Positions 32,151 to 44,319 of a stretch of DNA of 64,000 nt are shown here, piece after piece. Source of the DNA: Hermatobates lingyangjiaoensis (Eukaryota; Arthropoda; Insecta; Hemiptera; Hermatobatidae); assembly GCA_026182355.1 (NCBI GenBank), contig JAPFBL010000258.1, positions 301,501 to 365,500 on the forward strand, read 5' to 3'. The notes under the pieces were generated by a model, which did no database searches, was not told the origin of the DNA, and worked only from the letters and a program-made list of their open reading frames with translations. The position numbers and the translations under genes were made by a program. Each line of letters opens with the position of its first letter. Position 1 is the stretch's first letter.

Positions 32151-32920
32151 CTAGCAAACGTACCCGTCTTTGACGGAATCAAAAATTCTATTATACTTGG
32201 TATTCCAAAATATCAATTATAGTATTATACTAATACTACAATTAGAAGTTATAGAATAGTAGAAAATACCATTATTAGTACAGTGCTAAAAAAAAGCCTC
32301 TGTATACAAAGATTAGATTTTAAGTTAGACATACACAAATCTACAATCAATGTTTCAGCTTTATATGTCTTATGGTAGCAATATTTTGTGGACAAACCGA
32401 CAGACAGAAATTATTCTAAGGGTACATGTGGCTACTCTGAAGTATGAAACGTAAAGAAAACTTGAAATGAGTTAGTTCTAATTAACGTGCTCCCAGTCAA
32501 AGCTAGCACGCAAGCCACTGGGCTACTCTGGTTCCATACCTTACTTTATTACCAGTGTTTATATTACGCAAATATTAAATTAAAAAAAAATATTTTTGTT
32601 GTGTTTATTTATAATACATTTGCACTACTGTCATCGGCGAGCAAGCAAGCTACTGGCAACCCTGGCTAGATCCTTTACTTTATTACCATCTTTTATATTA
32701 TCCACATTTTAAATTCAAAAAAATATTTGTTTGTTACATTTATTTATAATACATTTGCACTACTGTCATCGGCGATCACGCAAGCCACTGGGCTACTCTG
32801 GTCCCATACCTTACATTATTACCAGTGTATTTATTAAGCAAATATTAAATTAAAAAAAAGTTGACAGTTATATATAATACATAGCAAACGTACCCGTCTT
32901 TGACGGAATCAGAAGTTCCT

Positions 32921-32969
32921 GTTTTGGTTTATTGCCGTGTGCCTATTGCCTTTCGGCTATACCACGGAG
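32921..32969 (-). mobile_element. 49-bp truncated LINE D tail with 15-bp target duplication
   Basis: GGAATCAGAAGTTCC is present at 32906-32920 and again at 32970-32984. Between them lies only the repeat D tail (minus strand: TATAGCCGAAAGGCAATAGG ... AATAAACCAAAACA). The mirror copy lies at 35153-35201 in the nested element. Confidence 0.75.
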
Positions 32970-33782
32970 GAATCAGAAGTTCCGTCATTTTTGGTATTTC
33001 AAAATGTAGAAATATAAAGATAAATGTAGAAATTATAGAATAGTAGAAAATACCATTATTACTACAGTGTTAAACAAATGCCTCCAGCTTATACACTACA
33101 TTAGCTGTCTGTCCTTCAGGTTCATGGTAGAAGAAAGAGTTGAAACCTCTGACCGTTGAGCATGTAAACTACATTTGACCATGTGAGAAAAACTTGGTTT
33201 TGCTACCTTGTATTCCTGCGTTAGATGAAGTCTCCCTTTGCGACTTAGTTAACGTCATTGCGAAATAGACTCTGACCGACTTTGCAATCATTTCAACGTA
33301 AACAGACAGTGGTCGGAATCAATGGTATGTGAAGTATACACACAGACTCCCCAATACCACATCCAGTCATTATGTGCGCCTCTATGGCATATCTGTGTAG
33401 AGCACGAACTCAGAGTCGTGTCCCGTTGCACAGTTTTGGGGCACTCATGTTTCGTAACATGAAATTTGTTACTGCTACTAAATTGTAGCATGATTGGTGC
33501 TCTACTTTAAGTTTTTACTCATGAGCAGGCAGTCCAGGAGAAATAAATTCAGAGTCAAGAAATTCAATTAGATAATGAACTCCTTCTTCGTCACTAATCC
33601 AATCTCTTTACTGACTTGTAAGTTCTTTCCTCGGCTTCATATAGCGTAAGAACTTGTTTGTTGATTTTTCCTCCCTGTTCATATTAAGAGTTGAGAATTG
33701 CTTGTTTACAAAACATTTATTCTCAATAGATAGTACATCATTAACTCTGTGAAACACCATTTCAATGATGTCAAATACGCAA

Positions 33783-35972
33783 TCTTTATAAATAAAATAA
33801 TGATTTTGTCTGTACATTGCTTAGAACTGACTCATTTCAAGTTTTCTTTACGTTTCATACATTGGAGAAACCGAATCCACCCTTAGAAAAATTTCTGTCG
33901 GTTTGTCGGTTTGTCGGTTTGTCGGTTTGTCGGTTTGTCGGTTTGTCGGTTTGTCCGCAAAACTTTGTCACAGGTAAACTCAGCTATCATAAGACATATA
34001 AAGCTGAAACTTTTACAGTAGATTTGTGTAGGTCTAACTTAAAATATAGGCTATGAATTGATTGGAAATTCAACGTAGAAGTGAAGTTATGGACGTTTAA
34101 CGCAAAAATGTTTGTCACAAGTAAACTCAGCCACCATAATGACATAGCGAGCTGAAACATTGACACTGGATTTGTGTGTGCCTAACTTAAAATATGGGCT
34201 CTAAATAGATTATTAATTCAGTACAGAAGCGAAGTTATGGGGCTTTTAGCTGTATTTTCCTAACTTCACAGACAAGTTTGTTTTGAAAATACACAGGTGT
34301 GGCAAGTAGGTATTGTTAGTTGATTTTAATTTCAATTGAGCATATGAATATATTGCGTATTTGACATCATTGAAATGGTGTTTCACAGAGTTAAGGATGT
34401 ACTATCTATTGAGAATAAATGTTTTGTAAACGAGCAATTCTCAACTCTTAATATGGACAGGGAGGAAAAATCAACAAACAAGTTCTTACGCTATATGAAG
34501 CCGAGGAAAGAACTTACAAGTCAGTAAAGAGATTGGATTAGTGACGAAGAAGCAGTTCATTATCTAATTGAATTTCTTGACTCTGAATTTATTTCTCCTG
34601 GACTGCCTGCTCTTGAGTAAAAACTTAAAGTAGAGCACCAATCATGCTACAATTTAGTAGCAGTAACAAATTTCATGTTACGAAACATGAGTGCCCCAAA
34701 ACTGTGCAACGGGACACGACTCTGAGTTCGTGCTCTACACAGATATGCCATAGAGGCGGACATAATGACTGGATGTGGTATTGGGGAGTCTGTGTGTATA
34801 CTTCACATACCATTGATTCCGAGCCACTGTCTGTTTACGTTGAAATGATTGCAAAGTCCGGTCAGAGTCTATTTCGCAATGACGTTAACTAAGTCGCAAA
34901 GGGAGACTTCATCTAACGCAGGAATACAAGGTAGCAAAACCAAGTTTTTCTCACATGGTCAAATGTAGTTTACATGCTCAACGGTCAGAGGTTTCAACTC
35001 TTTCTTCTACCATGAACCTGAAGGACAGACAGCTAATGTAGTGTATAAGCTGGAGGCATTTGTTTAACACTGTAGTAATAATGGTATTTTCTACTATTCT
35101 ATAATTTCTAATGACATTTTGAAATACCAAAAATGACGGAACTTCTGATTCCTCCGTGGTATAGCCGAAAGGCAATAGGCACACGGCAATAAACCAAAAC
35201 GGGAACTTCTGATTCCGTCAAAGACGGGTACGTTTGCTATGTATTATATATAACTGTCAACTTTTTTTTAATTTAATATTTGCTTAATAAATACACTGGT
35301 AATAATGTAAGGTATGGGACCAGAGTAGCCCAGTGGCTTGCGTGATCGCCGATGACAGTAGTGCAAATGTATTATAAATAAATGTAACAAACAAATATTT
35401 TTTTGAATTTAAAATGTGGATAATATAAAAGATGGTAATAAAGTAAAGGGATCTAGCCAGGGTTGCCAGTAGCTTGCTTGCTCGCCGATGACAGTAGTGC
35501 AAATGTATTATAAATAAACACAACAAAAATATTTTTTTTTAATTTAATATTTGCGTAATATAAACACTGGTAATAAAGTAAGGTATGGAACCAGAGTAGC
35601 CCAGTGGCTTGCGTGCTAGCTTTTGACTGGGAGCACGTTAATTAGAACTAACTCATTTCAAGTTTTCTTTACGTTTCATACTTCAGAGTAGCCACATGTA
35701 CCCTTAGAATAATTTCTGTCTGTCGGTTTGTCCACAAAATATTGCTACCATAAGACATATAAAGCTGAAACATTGATTGTAGATTTGTGTATGTCTAACT
35801 TAAAATCTAATCTTTGTATACAGAGGCTTTTTTTTAGCACTGTACTAATAATGGTATTTTCTACTATTCTATAACTTCTAATTGTAGTATTAGTATAATA
35901 CTATAATTGATATTTTGGAATACCAAGTATAATAGAATTTTTGATTCCGTCAAAGACGGGTACGTTTGCTAG
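33783..35972 (+). mobile_element. Helitron A nested copy 2, extended form
   Basis: Starts A|TCTTTATAAATAAAATAA at 33783 and ends GGGTACGTTTGCTAG|T at 35972. Removing it joins AAATACGCAA to TATATTCATATGC, restoring host sequence precisely. GTCGGTTT repeats seven times (33897-33952). It has the same internal order as its host, including the mutated older end TTTGCTATG at 35231-35239, the 49-bp LINE tail at 35153-35201 and the 130-bp units at 35240-35640. The CCGTC-AAA-GACGG hairpin is perfect at both its old and its current 3' ends. Confidence 0.8.
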
Positions 35973-36549
35973 TATATTCATATGCTCCAATGAAATTAAA
36001 ATCAACTAACAATACCTACTTGCCACACCTGTGTATTTTCAAAACAAACTTGTCTGTGAAGTTAGGAAAATAGAGCTAAAAGCCCCATAACTTCGCTTCT
36101 GTACTGAATTAATAATCTATTTAGAGCCCATATTTTAAGTTAGGCACACACAAATCCAGTGTCAATGTTTCAGCTCGCTATGTCTTATGGTGGCTGAGTT
36201 TACTTGTGACAAACATTTTTGCGTTAAACGTCCATAACTTCACTTCTACGTTGAATTTCCAATCAATTCATAGCCTATATTTTAAGTTAGACCTACACAA
36301 ATCTACTGTAAAAGTTTCAGCTTTATATGTCTTATGGTAGCTGAGTTTACCTGTGACAAAGTTTTGCGGACAAACCGACAAACCGACATACCGACAAACC
36401 GACAAACCGACAAACCGACAAACCGACAAACCGACAGAAATTTTTCTAAGGGTGGATTCGGTTTCTCCAATGTATGAAACGTAAAGAAAACTTGAAATGA
36501 GTCAGTTCTAAGCAATGTACAGACAAAATCATTATTTTATTTATAAAGA

Positions 36550-37344
36550 TGACAAAAACTAATTATAGTTTAAACTAATAATAGTTTAGATTTAGACTAA
36601 TCTATTAGATTTAGTCTCTAGAATGGATGGAAGGTACGTTTAGTTCTTACGTAATAATAGAAGACATTTAATCTTCGTACTTAAGAACGGGGCAGTAATG
36701 AAAAAAAACAGAAACATCATCCAGTATGTCAACCTGATTATTTTATTGATATCGATATTTAGGTATGAAGGGAAATTAGATCGGGAAGAGTTGTGGTGGC
36801 AGGCCTGATTTTCAATTCCCACCTGTATTGCTAATTATTCTAATTTGTTTTGTTTACATATTTTATTACGCTTTCTTAAACCTTTACTGTGTATTATTAA
36901 GAGTTATTATTAATTGAATTTATAATAATTAGCGCTTATTACATTATTATTATTATTATTATTATTAAGTTTCGCTATTTATTAATATATTTGTACCTAT
37001 GTGTCAGAAATTAATGTTTACAAGAAAAGAACATGTAGAAACAACATATAACTCACTTCAATATTTTGACCTCAACGTCATGAGGAGAAAGTGAAGAGGA
37101 ATTCTTCTCGGCTGCCAAATAGCAACTAACCTGTTTTGGTATTATTTAGCGCTCCCAGCTTATTCAGCCATATCGCTGAAAAACAACAACAAAACAGACT
37201 GATGCCTTTTTTTACGTAAAAGCTCTTTTGCCGCATCTCGGGAACTACAAGCTCTAGTTTAAGATAGAGGCAAACAAAACCTCCGAGGTACGCCTGGGGT
37301 GGACCACGCGGAGGCGAGCTTCCACGACCCTACATCACAAAAAA
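36550..37344. other. No gene; (ATT)n, PLE-like motif and repeat D piece
   Basis: (ATT)n lies at 36940-36966. On the minus strand at 37040-37095 CTCATGACGTTGAGGTCAAA then ATATTGAAGTGAGTTATATG is a PLE-type terminal motif (the GAAA box has become CAAA). GTACGCCTGGGGTGGACCAC at 37288 belongs to repeat D. Confidence 0.45.
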
Positions 37345-38998
37345 AAATCTGGAGTGGCCTACACTCTACTTTACTATAAGTAACTCAATGTCAAACTTCT
37401 TGAGTATATAAAACATAACGTATCATTTAAGCATAACATAAATATCTAAATGGGATATAATTATTAGCATTGCATTCGTGAGGTAGTACAGATAGTGATT
37501 GAAGAACATATCAATTTATAAACTTATTTTTGTACATCACAAATAATTTATTATTTGCAAATAATTTCATTAGTATAACTACAGCAGTACTAACATTTTT
37601 GACAAACCAATGTGAACATTTCTTGAAACGAAATATTATCCTACAAGAGAACATGGCTATTGTTCAAATAGCCAGTAGATTTCTTACATTGTTTACTTGA
37701 CATCCTTCTACATTGAATATTAATGTAAAATTTTCAAATTTGAAACAGTAAAATACCCTTTTTTTCACTGAAAACCATCTTAAACAGCGAAGAAAATGTT
37801 GTTTTAATGTGATTTGTTAATTAAAGATGTACGATAATTACGGTCATTAATCTCTAAACAAAAGATTTATATTTTGAATTATCTTTTACATTTTTGGTTT
37901 TTAACAGAATTATTATACTTGGAATTTTATGGCTTCTTAGTATTTAATAAGATCATTTACCTTCCCCTTTGTCAAATAACATATATACAAATTATTTTTA
38001 ATGAGTGTTATCATTTACCTGCACAATATTATTCCTCTTACAATATATCTCTTATAAGTCAATAATATATTTTCTTTTTTCCATTAGAAACATCAATTTT
38101 ATCTCAATGGATTCGCTCAAAAAATTTCTAAGTCAATGTAAACAATGTAAAAAAATACAAAAAATTCGACAAGTATAGCAGGTGATCTCTTAGTCTAGGA
38201 TAAACAAAGAGTTTTTATATCGTTATTGCTCTTTCCCGTAATTGAAACTTCATGATTCTTTTTTTATGAATTGCTAATTTTTTGTTCCATTTTTGGTCAA
38301 ATTTTCATTATTTTTTAACAAGCCGTTTAGCGTCAAAAAAACATTTTCTGAAAACACAAATCGTACTGTAATGCCCCTTTAGCGAATGTAATTTTGGAAA
38401 AAAATATCTCAACTCATTCTCCATATAATGTTCTATTTATAGGCATAGTTTCATTATTGTCCGTCAAACAGTATGGCTTGTATCGCTCTCACAAGGTTTG
38501 AGATTGAATTATAAGTCAAAATTTTTACATTTTATTAAAAAAAAAATATTTCCTGTGGTTTTAAAATTCTGGATATATTTTTCGTTTGTTCCATTTGTAA
38601 CCTCAAAGATAATGTCAAAATTTCAAAACTCTAGGATTATCGGTTTAGGAGAAAAAAATGTTTAAAAAAAAACGGTTTTTGGCAAAAAAAGTGACTTTCC
38701 CATCATGCATAATTCTTCCCAAACAATAGGGATCTTTGTCTAAATGGGGCCCATTTTTGTGTAAAATATCAACTTGATCCATAAAAGATTCTGGACCGTA
38801 GCGTGGTAACAAGCAATGCTAACACACGCACCCACCCACGCACTCACCCACCCACCCACCCACCCACACACACACAGACATCATCGTAAAAACGTCATAA
38901 AACGACTTCTGGGACCTCAAAACATGTAATTCCGTGAAAATCTCGAGATCGAATTTTTTCACGATCACTATACTTTACTTATAGTAAAAATATAGTAA
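37345..38998 (+). repeat. Dispersed repeat X, longest copy
   Basis: From CTGGAGTGGCCTACACTCTA to ATCACTATACTTTACTTATA, about 1.65 kb. It ends with the inverted core TTTACTATAAGTAA / TTACTTATAGTAAA. It contains an ACCC/CACA microsatellite at 38828-38876. Short AT-rich open frames have no recognised product. Possibly a non-autonomous TIR transposon. Confidence 0.55.
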
Positions 38999-39655
38999 AA
39001 AGTAAAAATAATAAAAATCTTATAACAATTTAATAAAAGCAAAGCAAAAAGGTCTCACTAAACAAAAAATATTCTTCTTAATGAAATTTAAAAAGAAGCA
39101 TATTTCTTGATATTTTTTAACTTCTAACACTTAGTCTTATACCACAAAACTGGAAAATAAACTCTCGTTATTTTAGGCTTTCATGTAAAGGAAAACAAAA
39201 GAACAACAAGAACATTAACGTTTCTCATGCTTAGATCTTAGAGAACCGGTGTATTCAACATGATATGGACATTAGGCAACATGAAGACCACTTGGGGGCA
39301 ATACTGCCGTCCTCTTGCATCCTATAGCATAGACGAATTTAAGAAACGTCTTAAAATGGCAGCTAACCACGCAGCGCATGCGCGGAGAACTCACTTTTAC
39401 ATCTTGTACTGAAGTCGAAATATTGCACTGAGTTGTGTGTTGTTTCTACGCCTTCTTTTTTGTAATCGTCTCTTATTACAACATATGTTGTCTTAACTTA
39501 CTGTTTCATATTTTATTAAATTAATTTTTACTGACTGATTCAGACAAACAGGTCATTACTAGTAATTAGCAATTACCGATTAGCCATGGAGTCAAGATCC
39601 ATGTTTCTGACATTTTTCAGACAAATTAGAAATATTTTGAACTCTTAAAGGAAAT
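38999..39655. other. No gene; one PLE-like motif
   Basis: At 39406-39450 ACTGAAGTCGAAATATTGCA is followed by CTGAGTTGTGTGTTGTTTCT: the distal half of a PLE terminal motif. Remaining sequence unassigned. Confidence 0.4.
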
Positions 39656-39718
39656 GTAATGTTACAGATGGCCATGTAATGTTACAGATGGCCATGTAAT
39701 GTTACAGATGGCCATGTA
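39656..39718 (+). repeat. 20-bp tandem repeat, three units
   Basis: GTAATGTTACAGATGGCCAT repeated three times. Confidence 0.9.
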
Positions 39719-39867
39719 TGCGATCCACAGCTTAAGGGAGCAAAAGCAATGTTCTCCTGTAAGAGATTATTTCCAATACGTATTTGTTTTCTTTGCCTTT
39801 ACAAAAGTACTATTACTGCTGTGGTAATACCAAGGATATTATATATATGAGTTATATGATACTGTAG

Positions 39868-40145
39868 TAGTAGCAGGCAACACTGTAGGTTACAGTGACT
39901 GACCCACTAGGGAACACATATAGGCCAAATTGTTACCACACAATGAACATTGATTCTACAATGTGAGTCCTAAATTTTGCCTAACTCAAGTTTATTTAGT
40001 GTAGGGATCTTTAACGAGTACCTGACATCATACAATCTTATTGTACTCTCCGAGGTACGACGTGAATAAATCGATGGCCAGATGGGTATTGAACCCCGGA
40101 CCTACCAGTTCTGAGGTGACACGTTAATAACTGAGCTAACGTGTC
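39868..40145 (-). repeat. SINE copy, partly degraded
   Basis: Minus-strand body, box B-like GGGGTTCAATACCC near 40095 and a head GTTAGCTCAGTTATTAACGT near 40140 match the SINE. Confidence 0.7.
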
Positions 40146-40309
40146 TTCTATATGATATACAATCAATCGGTATCTGTACACTTTACATATGTATGAAATA
40201 TTAATAAACATCTCCCTTATATACGTTTATATACCCGAAAAGTTTGCTATATTTATTTATAGTATAAGAGATTAGATATGACTATAACTATAACTTACTT
40301 TATAGTAGA

Positions 40310-40445
40310 TATAGTGGTTAGAGGTGGTTTGGCAGCACGTTAAACTAGTCGGCCTGATTTGACTTTTGGTGGCTATTTGGCCGAAAGGCTTAGGAACACA
40401 TATAAAGTCAAAACAGGTTGGAGGTGGTTAGAGGTGTTTAGAGGT
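40310..40445 (+). repeat. Repeat D (LINE-like) tail
   Basis: AAACTAGTCGGCCTGATTTG ... TTTGGCCGAAAGGCTTAGGA ... AAGTCAAAACAGG matches 60-165; the GCC-GAAA-GGC hairpin is intact here. GGTTAGAGGTG repeats follow. Confidence 0.5.
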
Positions 40446-40947
40446 GGTTAGAGATGGTTATATTTATTTATAGTAAAGTTGAGTGTAGGCGACATCAGAT
40501 TTTTTTTTCTTTAACCAATATTTACAAAAGCACACATCTGATAATTTTGTTTGTAAATCTTTAAGTTGATGAAAGTGGGGCAAACAGGTTTTGAGTGATA
40601 TTCAATTAAAATAGCTTCCTTGTTGTAATAAAAAAAGAAAACCTAAAAAATATCAAAGAATCTGGTTTATTTTTAGTGTTTATTCAGCTTAACTGTGCTT
40701 TTCACTGACTTGTTTAAAATACTTCAAGGTTTTTGAAATAGTAACCAAAAAAATGTATTTCTCGTCGATTAGAATATATTGAAGTGACATTTGGTGTTTT
40801 TTTTAGATGGACCAACTGTATTCCGTACAGGTCAAGTACAACAGTGTAAAAAATTTCTAAAAGTTAAAAAACACACAAATGTCAAAAGTTAAAGTAACTT
40901 TTAAATTAAATTAAAAACTATGATATTTATTATGTGGAATGTTACAA
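40446..40947. other. No gene; short repeat X end
   Basis: TTATAGTAAAGTTGAGTGTA at 40461-40480 is a repeat X end. The rest is unassigned. Confidence 0.45.
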
Positions 40948-41350
40948 TTCTGGATATTAGAACCTTTGATGTGGGAATCTTGATTAAAATTCTGGATATT
41001 AGAACCTTTGATGTGGGAATCTTTTGATTAAAATCCTGGATATTAGAACCTTTGATGTGGGAATCTTTTGATTAAAATCCTGGATATTAGAATCTTTGAT
41101 GTGGGAATCTTTTGATTAAAATTCTGGATATTAGAACCTTTGATGTGGGAATCTTTTGATTAAAATTCTGGATATTAGAATCTTTGATGTGGGAATCTTT
41201 TGATTAAAATCCTGGATATTAGAATCTTTGATGTGGGAATCTTTTGATTAAAATTCTGGATATTAGAACCTTTGATGTGGGAATCTTTTGATTAAAATCC
41301 TGGATATTAGAATCTTTGATGTGGGAATCTTTTGATTAAAATCCTGGATT
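40948..41350 (+). repeat. 44-bp minisatellite, about nine units
   Basis: Unit ATTCTGGATATTAGAACCTT then TGATGTGGGAATCTTTTGAT then TAAA, with C/T variants at two positions among units. Confidence 0.95.
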
Positions 41351-42185
41351 TTGATATCTGAGAGGATTGTAGTTATACATATGGCATGATACAGTCTAGT
41401 ATTCAAGTTCACTAAATTCCCTAAAACACGCAATAGTCACTTCGTGTCATTGCTTCTTCCTTTAAAGCGCTTCACGAAGAGATCACAAAAACTACACACA
41501 AAGGTTGACCTGGGGTCACCACAAAATGGAAGCACTGAGTTCACCATATAAAAGTTTCTCTGACGTAAAGGCTGTTCTGAAGTGTAAACACAAAAGCTGA
41601 TCTATGTTCTCTACACAAAGGCAACCATAAGGTCTCCATAGATCTAAATGCAGCCCTACATAGGAGGCATACATTCATACGGTAGTCAGATGCTTCCCAA
41701 ATGCCCTTGGCATATCATCCCCAAACACAATTTTGTTGACAAACAAAACCACTGGCATGACGCAACAAAAAACAATTCTTACCCCAGTAATCATTATCTG
41801 TTTAACTATATTCAAAGAATTTCAATCCTGCATTCTGAATTCCCACCGTAATTATATCCCACAAAACAAATTTAAACGTAATTTTAACAATTTAAAAAAA
41901 AAATCAGGAAAAAGTAGTAGAAAATAAAAACTATACAAATAGGAGAACTAATAACTTGATTGGTCTGCAATCAATTTACCGCTAACTAAACACCAATTAC
42001 ATGTTGAAATAATGATTGATTCCAATTCGATACGGGGTTGTTATCTCTCAATGATAGTCGAATTACTGTTGAATCCATAACTCTAAACGGTATACGCTTC
42101 CATGACGTCTACTGTTAAAAACCATGGAACTTTTCAAACAGATTCTCTAACCTGTATAGCCAATTAACATTTAAAGTTGTTAATC
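41351..42185. other. No gene confidently seen
   Basis: The least repetitive-looking stretch of this part. Two overlapping open frames (41648-41851 and 41733-41927) have no recognised motifs and are not called. Confidence 0.4.
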
Positions 42186-42804
42186 TATATAAAGTCCTTT
42201 CAGAATCTATTTAGCATTGACGTTAACTAAGTCGCAAAGGGAAACTTTATCTAACGCAGGAATTCAAGTTAACGAGACCAAGTTTTTCTCACATGGTCAA
42301 CTGTAGTTTACTTGCTCAAGAGTTAGAGGTTCCAACTGTTTGTTCTTCCATGAACCTGAAGGATAGACAGCTAATGTAGTGTAGACAGAAGCATTTGCTT
42401 AACACTGTACTAATAATGTTATTTTCTACTATTCTATAATTTCTAATGGCATTTTGGAATAACAAGTATAATAGAACTTTTGATTCCGTCAAAGACTGGT
42501 ACGTTTGCTATGTATTATATACAACTGTAAACTTCTTTTTAGTTTAATATTTGCTTAATAAAAACACTGGTAATAAAGTAAGGTATGGAACCAGAGTAGC
42601 TTAGTAGCTTGCGTGCTCGCTGTTGACAGTAGCACAAGTATATCTAGATAAATAAAAGAAAGGTTTTGTCTGTACAATGCTTAGAACTGACTCATTTCAA
42701 GTTTCCTTTACGTTTCATAATTTAGAGACGCCGCATGTACCCTTAGAATAATTTCTGTCTGTCTGTTTGTCGGTTTTGTCCGCCAAGCGGGTTACGTTTG
42801 CTAG
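42186..42804 (+). mobile_element. Helitron A 3' part, extended form
   Basis: Carries the Helitron A 3' half, the old mutated end GGTACGTTTGCTATG (about 42500-42514), one about 130-bp repeat unit, a piece of Helitron A 5' sequence (TTTTGTCTGTACAATGCTTA) and a final GTTACGTTTGCTAG|T at 42804. It thus shares the extension history of the 32.2-kb pair. Confidence 0.65.
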
Positions 42805-42859
42805 TCATCTATAAATTTCGTTCTAATTTAATCAATAAATAAATATATTTTCAATAACC

Positions 42860-42861
<2 letters not shown>

Positions 42862-42912
<51 letters not shown>

Positions 42913-42920
42913 ATATATAT
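42862..42920. repeat. (TA)n microsatellite
   Basis: About 28 TA units with one interruption, abutting an M1 element. Confidence 0.95.
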
Positions 42921-43720
42921 TGAGTAGTTATTTTTGAAAGTGGTATAAGTCCATTTTATCAAAAAAAATGAGTTAACGGTAATTTTAGTAAGATATAGAC
43001 ATCTTCTCTTCATATTTTAATTATACATTCAATAGAATACGATTTTGCCATAAAGTAAAAGAAAAACGTTTTGCTATAAAATGTTACCGCAAAAATATTT
43101 TTTTTTTTTAAAGTGAAATAAGTCCATTCCTAATAGTTATAATTGAAACAACTATCTTATTGCAATTATTATTGATTATTTTGACTGCACTGTGCACTGT
43201 ATTTACCATGAATACTTCACTAAATTAGTAGTAAAAGACAAATAATTTTAAAATTATTAGCTTTTGTTTTTTGTTATCTTAACGAAGTTTTTTACATTAT
43301 ACACTTGTTTATTCATATGGCTTATTAATACAACTAATATTAAGTCTTAATAAATTTGATTAATCGAGTATTTAAACGGCTTCATTATTACCTTTTACAT
43401 TAAACTCCATTTTAGTAAAGCTAATGTTCTATAAAAACATGGACTTAAATTTATTCTAGTTTTTATTTTTTTTTTAATACGTTATTTTTGAAAATGGTAT
43501 AAGTCTATTTTGAGCTAAGAAAATCATTTATTTTTTTTTAAAAAAAAATTATTAATTATTATTTCATAATAAAATTTAAAAGGTGTATAGTATTAAAAAT
43601 ATCACTGGAATAGATTAACGTTTGCCAATATTTTTGAATTAACTCAAATACAAACCCCTAATTATCTGGATACATGAAAAAAATGGACTTATACCTCTTT
43701 CGAAAATAACTGCTCATATT
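42919..43720. mobile_element. Miniature TIR element M1, long copy
   Basis: TGAGTAGTTATTTTTGAAAG ... GTCCATTTT at the left and its inverse AAATGGACTTATACC ... AACTGCTCA at the right. An extra internal end-like piece GTTATTTTTGAAAATGGTAT at 43482 suggests nesting or internal duplication. Followed by G15 at 43728-43742. Confidence 0.65.
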
Positions 43721-43977
43721 TATTTTTGGGGGGGGGGGGGGGCGTGGAAAGTAATAGGAAAGGAAAAAGTAAGAAGGATAACTATATTTGGAAGCGTTTT
43801 GCAACGAAAACTAAATTACGTACAATAACGATCTTTACAACCCCACTCACTCCGTCTTCTTACCTTCCTGGCTATCAAACAGAATTAGATTCATACTAAA
43901 TATTACATAATTGGAGTATTTTCCGTATTTTATTAATTAGAGGCATTTGCTATATACTATATATATATATATATAAC

Positions 43978-44200
43978 ACTATTTTTCTTTTTTTATCGAG
44001 GTTTGGTCTAGCTTCAATAATACCAATACCTTTAAGCCGACGTTTCGTCTATATTTGTAGACATCTTTAGGGCTACATCCATACAGAATTTGATTACAAT
44101 ATAGAATTCATTACTACAAATATAGACAAAATATCGGCTTAAAGGTGTGTTGTATTATTGAAGCTAGACCAAACCTCGATAAGAAAGAAAAATAATGTTA
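43978..44200. repeat. PLE terminal palindrome, family P6
   Basis: Arms CGAGGTTTGGTCTAGCTTCA / TGAAGCTAGACCAAACCTCG. The left arm on the minus strand reads CTAAAGATGTCTACAAATAT then AGACGAAACGTCGGC, i.e. U-[GUCUA-loop-UAGAC]-GAAAC. The right arm carries only the distal half. Confidence 0.8.
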
Positions 44201-44229
44201 AATATATGTGGTTGAAATAAGGAAAACAT

Positions 44230-44231
<2 letters not shown>

Positions 44232-44287
<56 letters not shown>

Positions 44288-44318
44288 TCTAATTATATAT
44301 ATATATATATATATATAT
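44232..44318. repeat. (TA)n microsatellite, interrupted
   Basis: Two TA blocks with AATTATCTAATTA between. Confidence 0.95.
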
Positions 44319-44319
44319 T

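Larger units (their letters stand above)
32151..36549 (-). mobile_element. Helitron A host copy 2, extended form, interrupted by a sister copy
   Basis: The 3' end CTAG lies at 32151 (preceded by A) and the 5' end TCTTTATAAAT at 36549 (minus strand). Without the nested copy 33783-35972 it is about 2.2 kb. It is longer than the 28.7-kb element because an additional segment lies between an older, mutated 3' end (ATAGCAAACGTACCCG at 32883, i.e. CTAT instead of CTAG) and the present one. That segment contains about 130-bp repeat units and a second piece of Helitron A. GTCGGTTT repeats about eight times at 36372-36437. Confidence 0.75.

Noticed and set aside
28724..36549. The large palindromes as pure assembly foldback artefacts
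   Set aside because: The inserts have exact TC and CTAG ends at A|T, unpaired loops of about 560-600 bp and differing octamer counts, which a read foldback would not create. Long-read confirmation would still be useful.
41648..41927. Two overlapping open frames as a host gene
   Set aside because: No start context, splice signals or recognisable motifs; lengths are within chance for this composition.
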